Of a DNA stretch of 64,000 nt, positions 1 to 9,803 are shown in pieces (position 1 is the stretch's first letter; each line of letters starts with the position of its first letter). Under the pieces are notes generated by a model. That model was not told the DNA's origin, did not search any database, and saw only the letters and a program-made list of their open reading frames with translations. The DNA lies in contig JAPFFF010000002.1 in the NCBI GenBank assembly GCA_039105265.1, forward strand, positions 5,208,001 to 5,272,000, given 5' to 3'. The DNA comes from Tritrichomonas musculus (lineage: Eukaryota > Parabasalia > Tritrichomonadida > Tritrichomonadidae). A program made the translations under genes and the position numbers.

Positions 1-3000
1 GAAGTTATCAAACAAAACCAACAACGAATAACAACAATAATTAATACACCCGAAGTAAATGAACCAGAAAACGAAGAACTGTACGAGTACCTTAAGAAAA
101 ATGGTCAACAATTCACTAGTAAGCATAATGATTTTCTAATAGTTAATTTTCCAAATGATTTCGATAGAGCAGTAGCAGCTTTGCAAGCATATGACTACCC
201 AGAAGCTTTGGTTAAAGAACGTAATGATCATGGTAAACCTATTGTTACATATTATTTCAATGAAATATCATCTCTAGCAAACATATATGATGCCTTGCTT
301 CATGTTTACCAAAGTGAACTAAAACCATTTAAAATACACTTTCAACTTTCAGGAGTCTTTGAAACAAGTACCTTTGACTTTGAAACTTATGAAGAAAAAT
401 ATGATTATGAGGCTAGAGAGATCAGATGGCAAAACTACAAATCTGCCATACCAATTATAGTAAAAGATGAACGAAACCTTGATGAATGCAAAATGTATAT
501 AGAAACTGTGCTAAACAGCTATGAAACAACTTCATCAAACAATAAACTAACAATTGTACACTCAATATCCTTTACGATATCGAGAATGCGTAAGGTTACA
601 GGTCGTATCAAAGATCTTCCAGAAATATTCAAGAAGAGTAATAATTATATAATTGTTGATGATGAAGATGATAATTTATGTTGGTATCGATTTCTTGCTT
701 GTTGTTTGTTTCCTGAATTGACTAATACAACCAAATACGACATCAAACATCGTACTAAACGTGCCAAGAAACTGCTACTTGAGGAATATGGAATAACTTA
801 TACAACAAAAATACCAAAGCATGCACAAACAATATTGGACAATTTTCAAGGAGTAACAATGGAGGAAATGAAAGAATTAGCCGAAAAACATAAAATCAAC
901 ATAAACATATATGAATACAACAATGACAAACAATATGACTTACAGGAACAATGGTATTTCAACAAAGATTACACAACTTATTCAGCCTTATTATTTACCA
1001 AAGACCTTACTGTTCATATTATGTTTATCAAAGATGCTGAAAAACTTACTGCAATTCATGTTTGTCCAAAATGCAATTCTTATGTTCATTACGGGCATAG
1101 TAATATCAAACGTTTCGATGATCATGTCAAACATTGTGATGGTAAGTATAAGAAACAATTTGTACCAGCCAAGGAAGCTTTACCATATTGTCCACATATT
1201 TTAAACAATCCAGTCTATGAGTATTGTCTTGCACACGGATTACCATGGAAACCGAATATCTATTACATAACATATGACTTTGAAACAATGGATCAAGTTG
1301 TAAATACAGAAGCCAGTAAATCAACTATTATCAATTCACGGCTCTTACCGTTATCAGTTTCCTCATGCGTAAAGTCCGCTTCTGGCTTAACAACAAAGCA
1401 TTTTAGTTTACAGGATAACAAAGATTTCATTCCATTATGGCTTGATTGGCTTTTTGAACAATCATTAATTGTATACAAAGACAAACAACAATACTCATGT
1501 GTACCTGAAAAGATAGACAACAGTATAACTACCATAACGGTATTTGGTTTCAATTCTTCAAGATTTGATAGTAATCTATTCAAACAATATCTTAATGCCT
1601 CTCATTGGAAAATTGAATCAAATAGCATCATTGGAACATTATCATCACTAAAACAATTCGTACTTACTTCAACTAAATATCCAACCAAACTTCGTTTTAT
1701 AGATGCTCAAGCTTTTGTTGCCGGTGGAACATTAAAGCAATTTGGTGTTGACTTTGGAGGTGAAACCAATAGTAACAAAGGAGTCTTTCCGTATGAGGCT
1801 ATCAATAGTGATAATTACAATGAAGTTTTATCTGTAACAGAACCATTTGCTTATGATGACTTCTATAGTTATTTGAACCAACGAAACCCATTATCTAAGG
1901 AAGATTATGCAGAATATGTAAATGATTGCAAGAACTACAAAAATAGATGGGATTACTTACTAGCTTATAATGATAATGATGTAGAAATGATGATTAAGCC
2001 AATTGACAATCTTATTGCTATGAACGCTGAATATAATGTAGACATGATATCAAACTTATCATTATCAAAGTGTTCAGCATGTATCAAGTACGCTCTTGCT
2101 TATAAAGATTTTGATCCGACCACTGAATACGACATAATTAACAAAGAAAATTCCTTCAAACCAACAATCAAATGGTGGAAATATAAATGTGACTGTTATT
2201 ACAAGCAAGATCAAAAATATAATCAAACCCATAGTAATAACATGCGAAATCTTGACAAATGTATATCAGTTTCTGATTTTGATGAATTTATGAAAATGTA
2301 CAATAATGGTTGTTGCCATTTATGTAAGGAACATTTTACAAACGTAAACAAACCAACACTTGATAGAATTGATAACGATATTGGACATGAATTGAGCAAT
2401 TGCAAACTCGCTTGTGTAGAATGTAATAAGCTCCGTAAACGTGATGACCCAAAAATAACCTCATTAAGAATTCAGTTGAAGAAGTTTTGTAAACTAAATC
2501 ATTTACCTACTCTCATTAACGATGAACAAGAATATTATAGTTTACGAAATAACATAACAGGAGGACTATCAAACGTACAGCACAGATATAATATTAAAGG
2601 TGAAACACATATTAATAAGTTTAGGTACGATGCAATCAATAATAAAGTTCTTTCGTACGACACTCCAAATATAATGACACATGTTGTTGGAGTTGATTTT
2701 AATAGTTTGTACCCTTCATCGTTTTCTTCTACAAAACATGATTTCAATAAATATCATGGTGGAATTATGTACATGCCAGGTAGTTTCGTACGCAGAATAG
2801 ATGTTAAAGACAACCAATCAAAACAAAAGGCAATAGACATTATAACTAGCAAAACAAGATTCCAACCAAATCCAAAGCACTTATTCATAGCAAAAGTAAA
2901 GTTAGTATGTCCAGCAAGCAAGATCAATTACTTCATTAATTTTCCTCCAGTCTTCAGAAACATCAACATCAAAAATGAGGAATCAGTAATAGGAACTTAT

Positions 3001-4065
3001 ATGTACTCTTATCTTCAAGAGCATAAACTAGCCTCATTAGATAAAGAAGAACGCAAACTTACTATGTTACTTGACACTTATGGAGAATATATGACATTTA
3101 GCAATTACTATTTATGGTTCTTACTTGATCATGGCTTAGTGCTAGAGGATGTAAAGAGTGTCTCAATTTATGAAGCACATACAGGATTTCGTGAATTTGT
3201 TACTACTTTCATGAAGAAACGACAAGATATTATTGCTGGGAAGTCAAATGGTAATGAAAAGTTTTACAAGATTAGTATGAATGGTTCGTATGGTTACGAT
3301 GGAATGAACACTGAGAAGTTTTGTAAAGTAAAAATATGTGATACTAACAAAGCTTATCAGTATATTATTTCTCAAACGTACGTGAATGGTGCTCAATTAA
3401 ATGATGATCTCTTTATTATTCAACAACAACCAAAAACTTATCATTGCACTACCTGCTTACAAGAATCATTTTGGACATTAGATAATGCTAAATTCTGGTA
3501 CTGTACCTTCTACTATGATTTTATGAATAGGTGCTTGGATATGAATAGACTTCATTTTATAGAAGGAGACACCGATTCTGCTTACTTTGCCATTTCAGGT
3601 AACAAAGATGAAACCCCATCACAGTTGTTCAACAATATTATCAAAGATGAATCATTTTGGTGCAAGCATGTTTATAAGTTCTTTCCCAATCCACAACTTC
3701 ATGATATTGCTGATGAAAAGAAACTTTTGGGGTGTGCAATAGAGAAAGTAGGAGACCATATGATAGCACTTGCACCCAAATGCTACACAATATGGAATAA
3801 TGATGAAACAGTAAAAGCTATGAAATTAAAAGGAGTATCATTGAAGAAGAACAATATTGTACGTAATGATTATAAAGAAGTTTTGATGGAAAAATCTATT
3901 AAAGTTGGTAAGAACATTAACTTACAAATGAAGAACAATATTATGTCAAAGGTTACTGTTAACAAAAATGCTTTAACTGGTTCACACACAAAAATGATTG
4001 TACTAGAGAATCAAGCTTGTTTACCTTTCATTACTGGACTCACTGCAAAAGATTATTCTTATTAA
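1..4065 (+). CDS. Protein-primed DNA polymerase B of the Polinton (partial at left edge)
   Basis: Replicative family B polymerase that would copy the element by protein priming. The frame is open from base 1, so the true start lies left of the window; a TTG at 181 has no merit as a start. In order: an N-terminal region with a CWYRFLAC stretch near nt 680-710 that resembles the cysteine motif of OTU-type proteases (tentative); a C2H2 zinc-finger-like CPKC...H...HC cluster at nt 1063-1140; exonuclease motif I (DFETMD, nt ~1276), motif II (FGFNSSRFDSN, ~1540) and motif III (YNDNDVEMM, ~1967); an HNH-like Cys4 module (nt ~2310-2450); polymerase motif A (DFNSLYPSSF, ~2695), motif B (KISMNGSYGY, ~3268) and motif C (DTDSAYF, ~3570). 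It is the anchor gene for calling the element. Confidence 0.95.
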   Translation, partial: EVIKQNQQRITTIINTPEVNEPENEELYEYLKKNGQQFTSKHNDFLIVNFPNDFDRAVAALQAYDYPEALVKERNDHGKPIVTYYFNEISSLANIYDALLHVYQSELKPFKIHFQLSGVFETSTFDFETYEEKYDYEAREIRWQNYKSAIPIIVKDERNLDECKMYIETVLNSYETTSSNNKLTIVHSISFTISRMRKVTGRIKDLPEIFKKSNNYIIVDDEDDNLCWYRFLACCLFPELTNTTKYDIKHRTKRAKKLLLEEYGITYTTKIPKHAQTILDNFQGVTMEEMKELAEKHKININIYEYNNDKQYDLQEQWYFNKDYTTYSALLFTKDLTVHIMFIKDAEKLTAIHVCPKCNSYVHYGHSNIKRFDDHVKHCDGKYKKQFVPAKEALPYCPHILNNPVYEYCLAHGLPWKPNIYYITYDFETMDQVVNTEASKSTIINSRLLPLSVSSCVKSASGLTTKHFSLQDNKDFIPLWLDWLFEQSLIVYKDKQQYSCVPEKIDNSITTITVFGFNSSRFDSNLFKQYLNASHWKIESNSIIGTLSSLKQFVLTSTKYPTKLRFIDAQAFVAGGTLKQFGVDFGGETNSNKGVFPYEAINSDNYNEVLSVTEPFAYDDFYSYLNQRNPLSKEDYAEYVNDCKNYKNRWDYLLAYNDNDVEMMIKPIDNLIAMNAEYNVDMISNLSLSKCSACIKYALAYKDFDPTTEYDIINKENSFKPTIKWWKYKCDCYYKQDQKYNQTHSNNMRNLDKCISVSDFDEFMKMYNNGCCHLCKEHFTNVNKPTLDRIDNDIGHELSNCKLACVECNKLRKRDDPKITSLRIQLKKFCKLNHLPTLINDEQEYYSLRNNITGGLSNVQHRYNIKGETHINKFRYDAINNKVLSYDTPNIMTHVVGVDFNSLYPSSFSSTKHDFNKYHGGIMYMPGSFVRRIDVKDNQSKQKAIDIITSKTRFQPNPKHLFIAKVKLVCPASKINYFINFPPVFRNINIKNEESVIGTYMYSYLQEHKLASLDKEERKLTMLLDTYGEYMTFSNYYLWFLLDHGLVLEDVKSVSIYEAHTGFREFVTTFMKKRQDIIAGKSNGNEKFYKISMNGSYGYDGMNTEKFCKVKICDTNKAYQYIISQTYVNGAQLNDDLFIIQQQPKTYHCTTCLQESFWTLDNAKFWYCTFYYDFMNRCLDMNRLHFIEGDTDSAYFAISGNKDETPSQLFNNIIKDESFWCKHVYKFFPNPQLHDIADEKKLLGCAIEKVGDHMIALAPKCYTIWNNDETVKAMKLKGVSLKKNNIVRNDYKEVLMEKSIKVGKNINLQMKNNIMSKVTVNKNALTGSHTKMIVLENQACLPFITGLTAKDYSY

Positions 4066-4117
4066 AAAATTCATTCTTATTTTTGTTTTTTGTTTTTTAT
4101 TTTTATTTTAAACAGTA

Positions 4118-4420
4118 ATGTCAAACGAACAAGAAATAATAAAAGAGTTATTAGAAATCAAGCAGTTATTAAATCGCTTATTAGACAAACCAAAAATAAC
4201 TAAACAGAGAACAGCTCCATTCAACAAAAGCAAAAATATGAATGATGAACAAAGAAAACAAGTTATGGAGTATATACAAAATGAAGATAACAAAAATGAA
4301 ATAACAAAGCTACCAAAGCACAAACAAATCTCATATGTCAGACGAGAACTCAAAGAAAAATATAACATCAATCTTTCAATTTATATGACTAACAAACTAG
4401 TTAACAAAATTATGCCTTAA
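4118..4420 (+). CDS. Small Polinton protein, unknown function
   Basis: A 100-residue, lysine- and asparagine-rich protein directly downstream of the polymerase in the same direction. The first 40 residues predict as a leucine-rich helix (EIIKELLEIKQLLNRLL); the C-terminal half is also helical and basic (SYVRRELKEKYNI). No catalytic motif is seen. The ATG at 4118 is the first in the frame and follows an AT-rich spacer of about 50 bases. The gene overlaps the end of the convergent fibre-like gene by a few bases, which is typical of the tight packing here. It could be a small DNA-binding or regulatory protein; that is a guess from charge and position only. Confidence 0.6.
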   Translation: MSNEQEIIKELLEIKQLLNRLLDKPKITKQRTAPFNKSKNMNDEQRKQVMEYIQNEDNKNEITKLPKHKQISYVRRELKEKYNINLSIYMTNKLVNKIMP

Positions 4421-7185
4421 AAACTGCAAGCATATTTGTGTTTATGATACTAGTAATAATTCCTACTGTCATCCTTCTTATTTTTGCAGTTACTGCAGTA
4501 GCACCAGCAAGAATCTTTAGTTTATTGTCATCATCTATAAAAACTTCGTCACCTGTACAATAACATGATGAATCTGTGACACGCACAAGGTAATCACCAT
4601 GGGAAGCGAATGTTACTGAATTATTCTTGGTATCTATTTTTGTGCAAATTCCTATATACTCTTTCCATGTTCCTTGTGTTTTCACTGAGCAAATACAATC
4701 TGTAGTATCATTCACAGTTGAAAGTACCCAAGTATCACCATCATGTTTATAAACCTTACCAGTCATATATACTGGAGCTCCAATAACGAAATCATTAATA
4801 GAGTTCATTGATGACTCGATTGGAGCATAATGGGTAATTGTATTTGAGCCGTTTGATGTAATTGTACCGTTAACTAAAAGATTAGAGTCAATTATTGTAT
4901 TTCTTGCAGTGCCAAACTTTTTTAAAAGATTGAAATTTATAACCGTCAACATATATATACAATTCACCAGTATTAGCAACTTTTGAAGATTGATATTCAA
5001 AATCAGTATTATAAGTATCATTATATCCAAAACTAACTGAAGTAATAACATTAGCATCAACAGAACTATAAAATTTAGCTATATTACTTGCTGGACAAGA
5101 TATTTCTAACAAACTATTTTTTGCCACATATTTTTCATTTGCAGCAGCTTCTGTAAGTAGAGGTTCGAAATTAATATTACATGGATTTTGAAGATAAGTT
5201 TTCTTATCATATTTATCATATCTAAAGAAATCTTTATTAGAATCATCAGAAATTATAAAAGTGCTATGTGTGAGACCAAAATTAACTTCATTATAAGAAG
5301 AACCATAATTTATAATCTTCAAAGCTGGATCTCCATAATTTGATTCTAAAGACACATGTTTACTATTATCGGTGTTCGCCATTACTATAGAATTATTTAC
5401 TTCATCATACGCAAACAAATCTTCTTTGATATTGGACTTTATTATATTCTCTACTAATTTTACAGTAGGCACAGCAACATCATTAGTGGTAGAACTTTCA
5501 TCATATTGTTGTGAATTTACTACAGTAGGAATATCATTATTACGTACTTCTTCAAGATAATTTTCTGGAATATAACACTCTCTGCCTTTATAAGTTGATT
5601 TCACTAATTTTACGTTAATACGGTACTCAAAAGCGTAAGAAATAAGATCATACATGCTATCATGTATATACAATATTTTTAGGTTACGACAATTATAAAA
5701 CATACTTTCACACGACTGAGACATGGCTGTTATGATTAAATTTGAAATATCTATAACTTCTAAAACTGTACAGGCCATAAATATACTTCCAATCTTTTCC
5801 ACATTCCTCGAATAGAACATAGATAAATCAACTTCCTTTAGTTTACGACATTCTATAAACATCCAATCGAAATACTTACATAAATTATTACTATATCTCT
5901 TATCAAATTTTATAGTCTCTAGGTTATTACACTTATTTGCAAAATCTGAGCAAATTGTAACATTAGAAATATCAAAGTTTGTGAAATCAATATGAATTAC
6001 GGTTTTAGAACAATTTCCGAATGAATACAAAGAAGTTATATCTCTACCATTGAAATCAGTAGCAACAGAGATACTTGAAGGACAATTAGCGTTAAGCTGA
6101 ATTTTACTAAACTTAACAACCTTACCATTGTATACTATACTTGGAACAAACTTTGTTAACTTCGCTACTGTTTCTAGAGTAGTGATTCTACCATTACTAA
6201 CATCATAAGTATAATCTCCATAAGTAAAAACATTTTCTGTTACAGCTTTTACAAACAATATTGTAGTTTCATTATCTACATTACACTTGATATAACCAAC
6301 TTTATCACTCTCATAAGCTACATAATTTGCTACATAGTCAGATGTATCTTCTATTTTTACATATACTTCTTTGTCATTTATGCTTACATTATGTGTAATA
6401 GTGAATGAGGTAGAACTCCCATCTTCAAACACAGCCTTTATAGCTAGAGTGCAATCTTTCCTGTTATATAGGTCATTTACAGTGACTTCTGTAAGAAAAG
6501 GTTTCTGATCCTCAAGATTACAGGGATTTGCTAATAAAGTTTGTTTGTCATCTTTATCGTAATGAAGAATAATATTATCATTTATATCACTTATTAAAAA
6601 ACCACAGGGTGTAGCTCCAAAACTAGCTTCATTATAAGAAGAATCATAATTTATAATCTTCAAAGCAGGTCTACCATAATGTGATTCTAAAGACACATAT
6701 TTATTATTATCTGTGTTTGTCATCACAATTTCATTCTTTTCTGCATCATACTTAAACAAATTATCTTTTGTTAGTTCTTCCACCAGTTTTACAGTAGGCA
6801 CAGCAACATCATTAGTGGTAGAACTTTCATCATACTGCTGTGAATTTACTACAGTAGGAATATCATCTTTTCTGTTATATCTTTCATCTGCTGCAGTCGT
6901 AGTTAAGAGTGTTGTATTTTCATAAGTAAGATCATTTTTCTTACGATATTCATTCTCAAGTTCCTCATTTGATACATATTTCATTATTTCTTTATTAAAT
7001 TCTTCAGTCTTAAGAAATTCAAATAAGTCTGTCAAAAGTGCATACGGCTCCAGCATTTTTTTGATTTCTTCAGTATTCACTCCTTGCAAACCACCTTGAC
7101 ATGAATACTTTCTTATATAATCAATGATAAGTTCGTCTATAGTATTCACTTTCTTGATGCTACCTGCTTGCTCTATTGTGAACAT
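4410..7185 (-). CDS. Tail-fibre-like Polinton gene region with BspA-type repeats
   Basis: A long minus-strand gene region, read from 7185 leftward. The first ~100 residues are acidic and helical. Two copies of a segment beginning DIPTVVNSQQYDESSTTND follow, about 430 residues apart, each leading into a module with YVSLESHYG/HVSLESNYG and ALKIINY(D/G)SSYNE. Between the two copies lie BspA/DUF285-type leucine-rich repeats (CRNLKILYIHD, CRKLKEVDLS, CNNLETIKFD). The promoter-distal part has a beta-rich, fibre-tip-like composition. The duplicated modules and repeats suggest an elongated surface or attachment protein of the virion. This is inference from architecture; no named family was recognised. 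It sits head to head with the 7200 gene, only 14 bases apart, so the two may share a promoter region. Confidence 0.6.
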
Positions 7186-7199
7186 TTATAATATAATAA

Positions 7200-9803
7200 A
7201 TGTTTACTAAGCGAGCTGACAGAACAGAATTCAAAAAAATGATAAGAGAACAAATAAAAGATATGAATTACCGTAGAATGTTGCTATATATGTATGAACA
7301 AGCAAATATTGACCAAGACATTATTTGGAATATCATTGAATGTCTTGATAACCCAAAAAAATATCGAAGTGATATAATCAATAGACTTGAAGAACTGAAA
7401 AATTCCTTTATGATAGCCAAACAAAATACACCAAAACAAAAAGAAAAATTAACAAATATGTTGATTGATGGTACAAAAGACTTTAATAAACTAGATGATA
7501 AGATTAAGAAACAAACTGTAACTATTCCTTTACTAGTATCACCACCAAAGCCAGAAAGCTATTTAGAAGAAGAGGAGGAACCGGAAGCAGATCAACATTA
7601 TTATAGAAACAGATATAATGATGATTTGAACACACTTACTGAGATAATTGAACTAAAAAAAGATGTATCAGATTCACTTCTTTTATACTACAGAATTGCT
7701 GATGACCCTGAAAAATACCCTATCTTCAACAAAAAAGATACAAAGCAAATTAGGTCTCTTGTAGAATCTTTGACGAAGAACATTGATTCTTATAATAGAA
7801 ACTCTGACAAAATTATATCAGATGTTGAGGCTTTGATGAAATTCGAAAATCAAAGAAGGCAAACCAATATAGAAACAATGAGTAAGATTGCTGATTCACC
7901 ATGTACTCCAAACATGAGTAAAGAAGAAAAAGAAAGGTTGTTACAAATATATAAAAGTTCTTCTGCTGTAGATGCTGCACAGCTTCGTAAATTTGGTTTG
8001 TTGAATGACGATTTCACAGAAGAAAATCTGTATAATTATTACAATCGTGCTTGCTCGCCAAAAGACGATTCTGATACCAGAGTAAGAAAGCTTGTTCTAC
8101 AGTTGCATGCTGCTATTCGTGAGACAAACATTTTTGATGAAACTACAGAACCCAAAAACAAAAAGCAACTGAAACAATTATTAAAGTATATTTCTGAGAA
8201 TGGAGATCGAGAAATTCTTTACAATATGAATAGCGATGACAATGAAAATGAATATTTATTCGATCATAAAACAATGTCAAGAGAAGAAGTTACTGTTAAT
8301 AGTGATGGAGAAATTGAAGATGATGAAGTTAATGATCTTAATACATCTTTAGCAACGTACAGAGCTCCACGTAAAGAAAGAAGAACATTAGAAGATCAAG
8401 AAGTAACCTTTGCTGATAGCGCTGCTAAAAGATTCAAACCGTATGGTGAATTTACTCATGAAAACACTTATATGCCCGACAAGGACTTTACAGAAGATTT
8501 GTTTAAGAAACCTACAAGAACTATTGGTAAAAGAAAAAATAGAGATGCTAAAGATATACCTGATAAACTTAAAAAGTCTTTCAAAATAGCCAAATTGTCA
8601 GGTGAAGGAGACATTTCCTTTTACAATCAACAATTATTAGACATCATCATCAACGGTAATTTCCGTATCAAGTACATACCGAATGCAGCCACACGAGATT
8701 TAGCACAAGAATATGCTTATAATCATGTTGACGATTCTGGACAACCTCGCTACAGGCTTCTTCCACCAAACGCAAAAGATCCTAACGGTGTTGCCATTAC
8801 AGATTTGAACGGAGACCTAGTTGATGATATTGTTCTTGTAGATAAACGTGGAGTACCAAGAATCGTTAATGGCTATAAGATTGTTCGTGCTAGTCCGTAT
8901 AAGAAAGTATGGAAATCAAAATACAAATCACGTGAAGCTAGAAAAGAAACTCCATTTAATGTTTGGCTAGCAGCACAATTTCAAAAGTCTATTGACAGTG
9001 TTGATTGGGCCAAAGGTGAATATAAACTTAAAGAAACAGAAGAAATGCAAAAGTATACAGATCATTATACAAAATTGGGCTTAGGAAAGCCAAGAATAAG
9101 CAAAAGATTGTCTCCTAGTTCGTATTGGGCATCTATTTTCTCTTATCTTTGGAAGTTCTTTTGGGAAGTAGCGTATCCAGAATACAAATCTGTAATAAGA
9201 CTTCTTAACTATTTAGGAGTTTCAAATGCTATGTATATTATTGTTGTTGATCTTAGTGTCAAGAGAGAGATAGAAACAAAAGATTTCGGAGGTAAACTTC
9301 TAACATACCCTGCTTGGGCAAACTACAAACGAGATCACAAAGCAGCTTATAACGAAAGAGCAGGACCAAAAGTTGTAAAAATAGGAACAGATTACATAGA
9401 TCCTATCATAGATATCAAGACGGGTGAAATTAAAGTAGAGAGCTTTGACAAGAGTGATAATAAAGTTCATATTTCTTTCATTAAGCTTATAGAAAGATTG
9501 TTCCTATTAGTTTTCGCAGAAATACTCATGTTAGGAGAGAAGCCTGGACGAGAAGCTATACAAGAACTTATACAAGAACAAGTTCTGTCTGCAACACCAA
9601 AAGAACTTAAAGAGAACAAAGCTTACTATACAAAACGTTTGACAGCTATTGTGGATAAACTTTATGGTAGTGGTAGTAAATATGCAGCTTATAAAGAACA
9701 ATACAAGCAACAACAAATAGAACGTAAGAATGATGCTTATCTCTATGATATCAAAACCGTAGATGCACTTACAAGTGATGAAGATGATGAGGATGAAGCT
9801 TAA
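7200..9803 (+). CDS. Large lysine-rich Polinton protein, possibly virion-associated
   Basis: A basic, helical protein of 867 residues starting at the first ATG, which lies 14 bases from the divergent fibre-like gene. The N-terminal ~250 residues are charged and probably coiled. Residues ~130-145 are acidic (EEEEEPEADQ), and a second acidic stretch is near residue 365. The C-terminal 350 residues are more globular, with an aromatic hydrophobic patch (SYWASIFSYLWKFFWEVAYPEY) near 645 and another hydrophobic helix (FIKLIERLFLLVFAEILML) near 765. It ends in an acidic tail. No enzyme motif was seen. Its size and position suggest a structural or terminal-protein-like role, but neither can be shown from the sequence. 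Confidence 0.65.
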   Translation: MFTKRADRTEFKKMIREQIKDMNYRRMLLYMYEQANIDQDIIWNIIECLDNPKKYRSDIINRLEELKNSFMIAKQNTPKQKEKLTNMLIDGTKDFNKLDDKIKKQTVTIPLLVSPPKPESYLEEEEEPEADQHYYRNRYNDDLNTLTEIIELKKDVSDSLLLYYRIADDPEKYPIFNKKDTKQIRSLVESLTKNIDSYNRNSDKIISDVEALMKFENQRRQTNIETMSKIADSPCTPNMSKEEKERLLQIYKSSSAVDAAQLRKFGLLNDDFTEENLYNYYNRACSPKDDSDTRVRKLVLQLHAAIRETNIFDETTEPKNKKQLKQLLKYISENGDREILYNMNSDDNENEYLFDHKTMSREEVTVNSDGEIEDDEVNDLNTSLATYRAPRKERRTLEDQEVTFADSAAKRFKPYGEFTHENTYMPDKDFTEDLFKKPTRTIGKRKNRDAKDIPDKLKKSFKIAKLSGEGDISFYNQQLLDIIINGNFRIKYIPNAATRDLAQEYAYNHVDDSGQPRYRLLPPNAKDPNGVAITDLNGDLVDDIVLVDKRGVPRIVNGYKIVRASPYKKVWKSKYKSREARKETPFNVWLAAQFQKSIDSVDWAKGEYKLKETEEMQKYTDHYTKLGLGKPRISKRLSPSSYWASIFSYLWKFFWEVAYPEYKSVIRLLNYLGVSNAMYIIVVDLSVKREIETKDFGGKLLTYPAWANYKRDHKAAYNERAGPKVVKIGTDYIDPIIDIKTGEIKVESFDKSDNKVHISFIKLIERLFLLVFAEILMLGEKPGREAIQELIQEQVLSATPKELKENKAYYTKRLTAIVDKLYGSGSKYAAYKEQYKQQQIERKNDAYLYDIKTVDALTSDEDDEDEA

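Noticed and set aside
181-4065. TTG start of the polymerase frame at 181
   Set aside because: The same frame is open and protein-like back to base 1, so the gene simply runs off the left edge.
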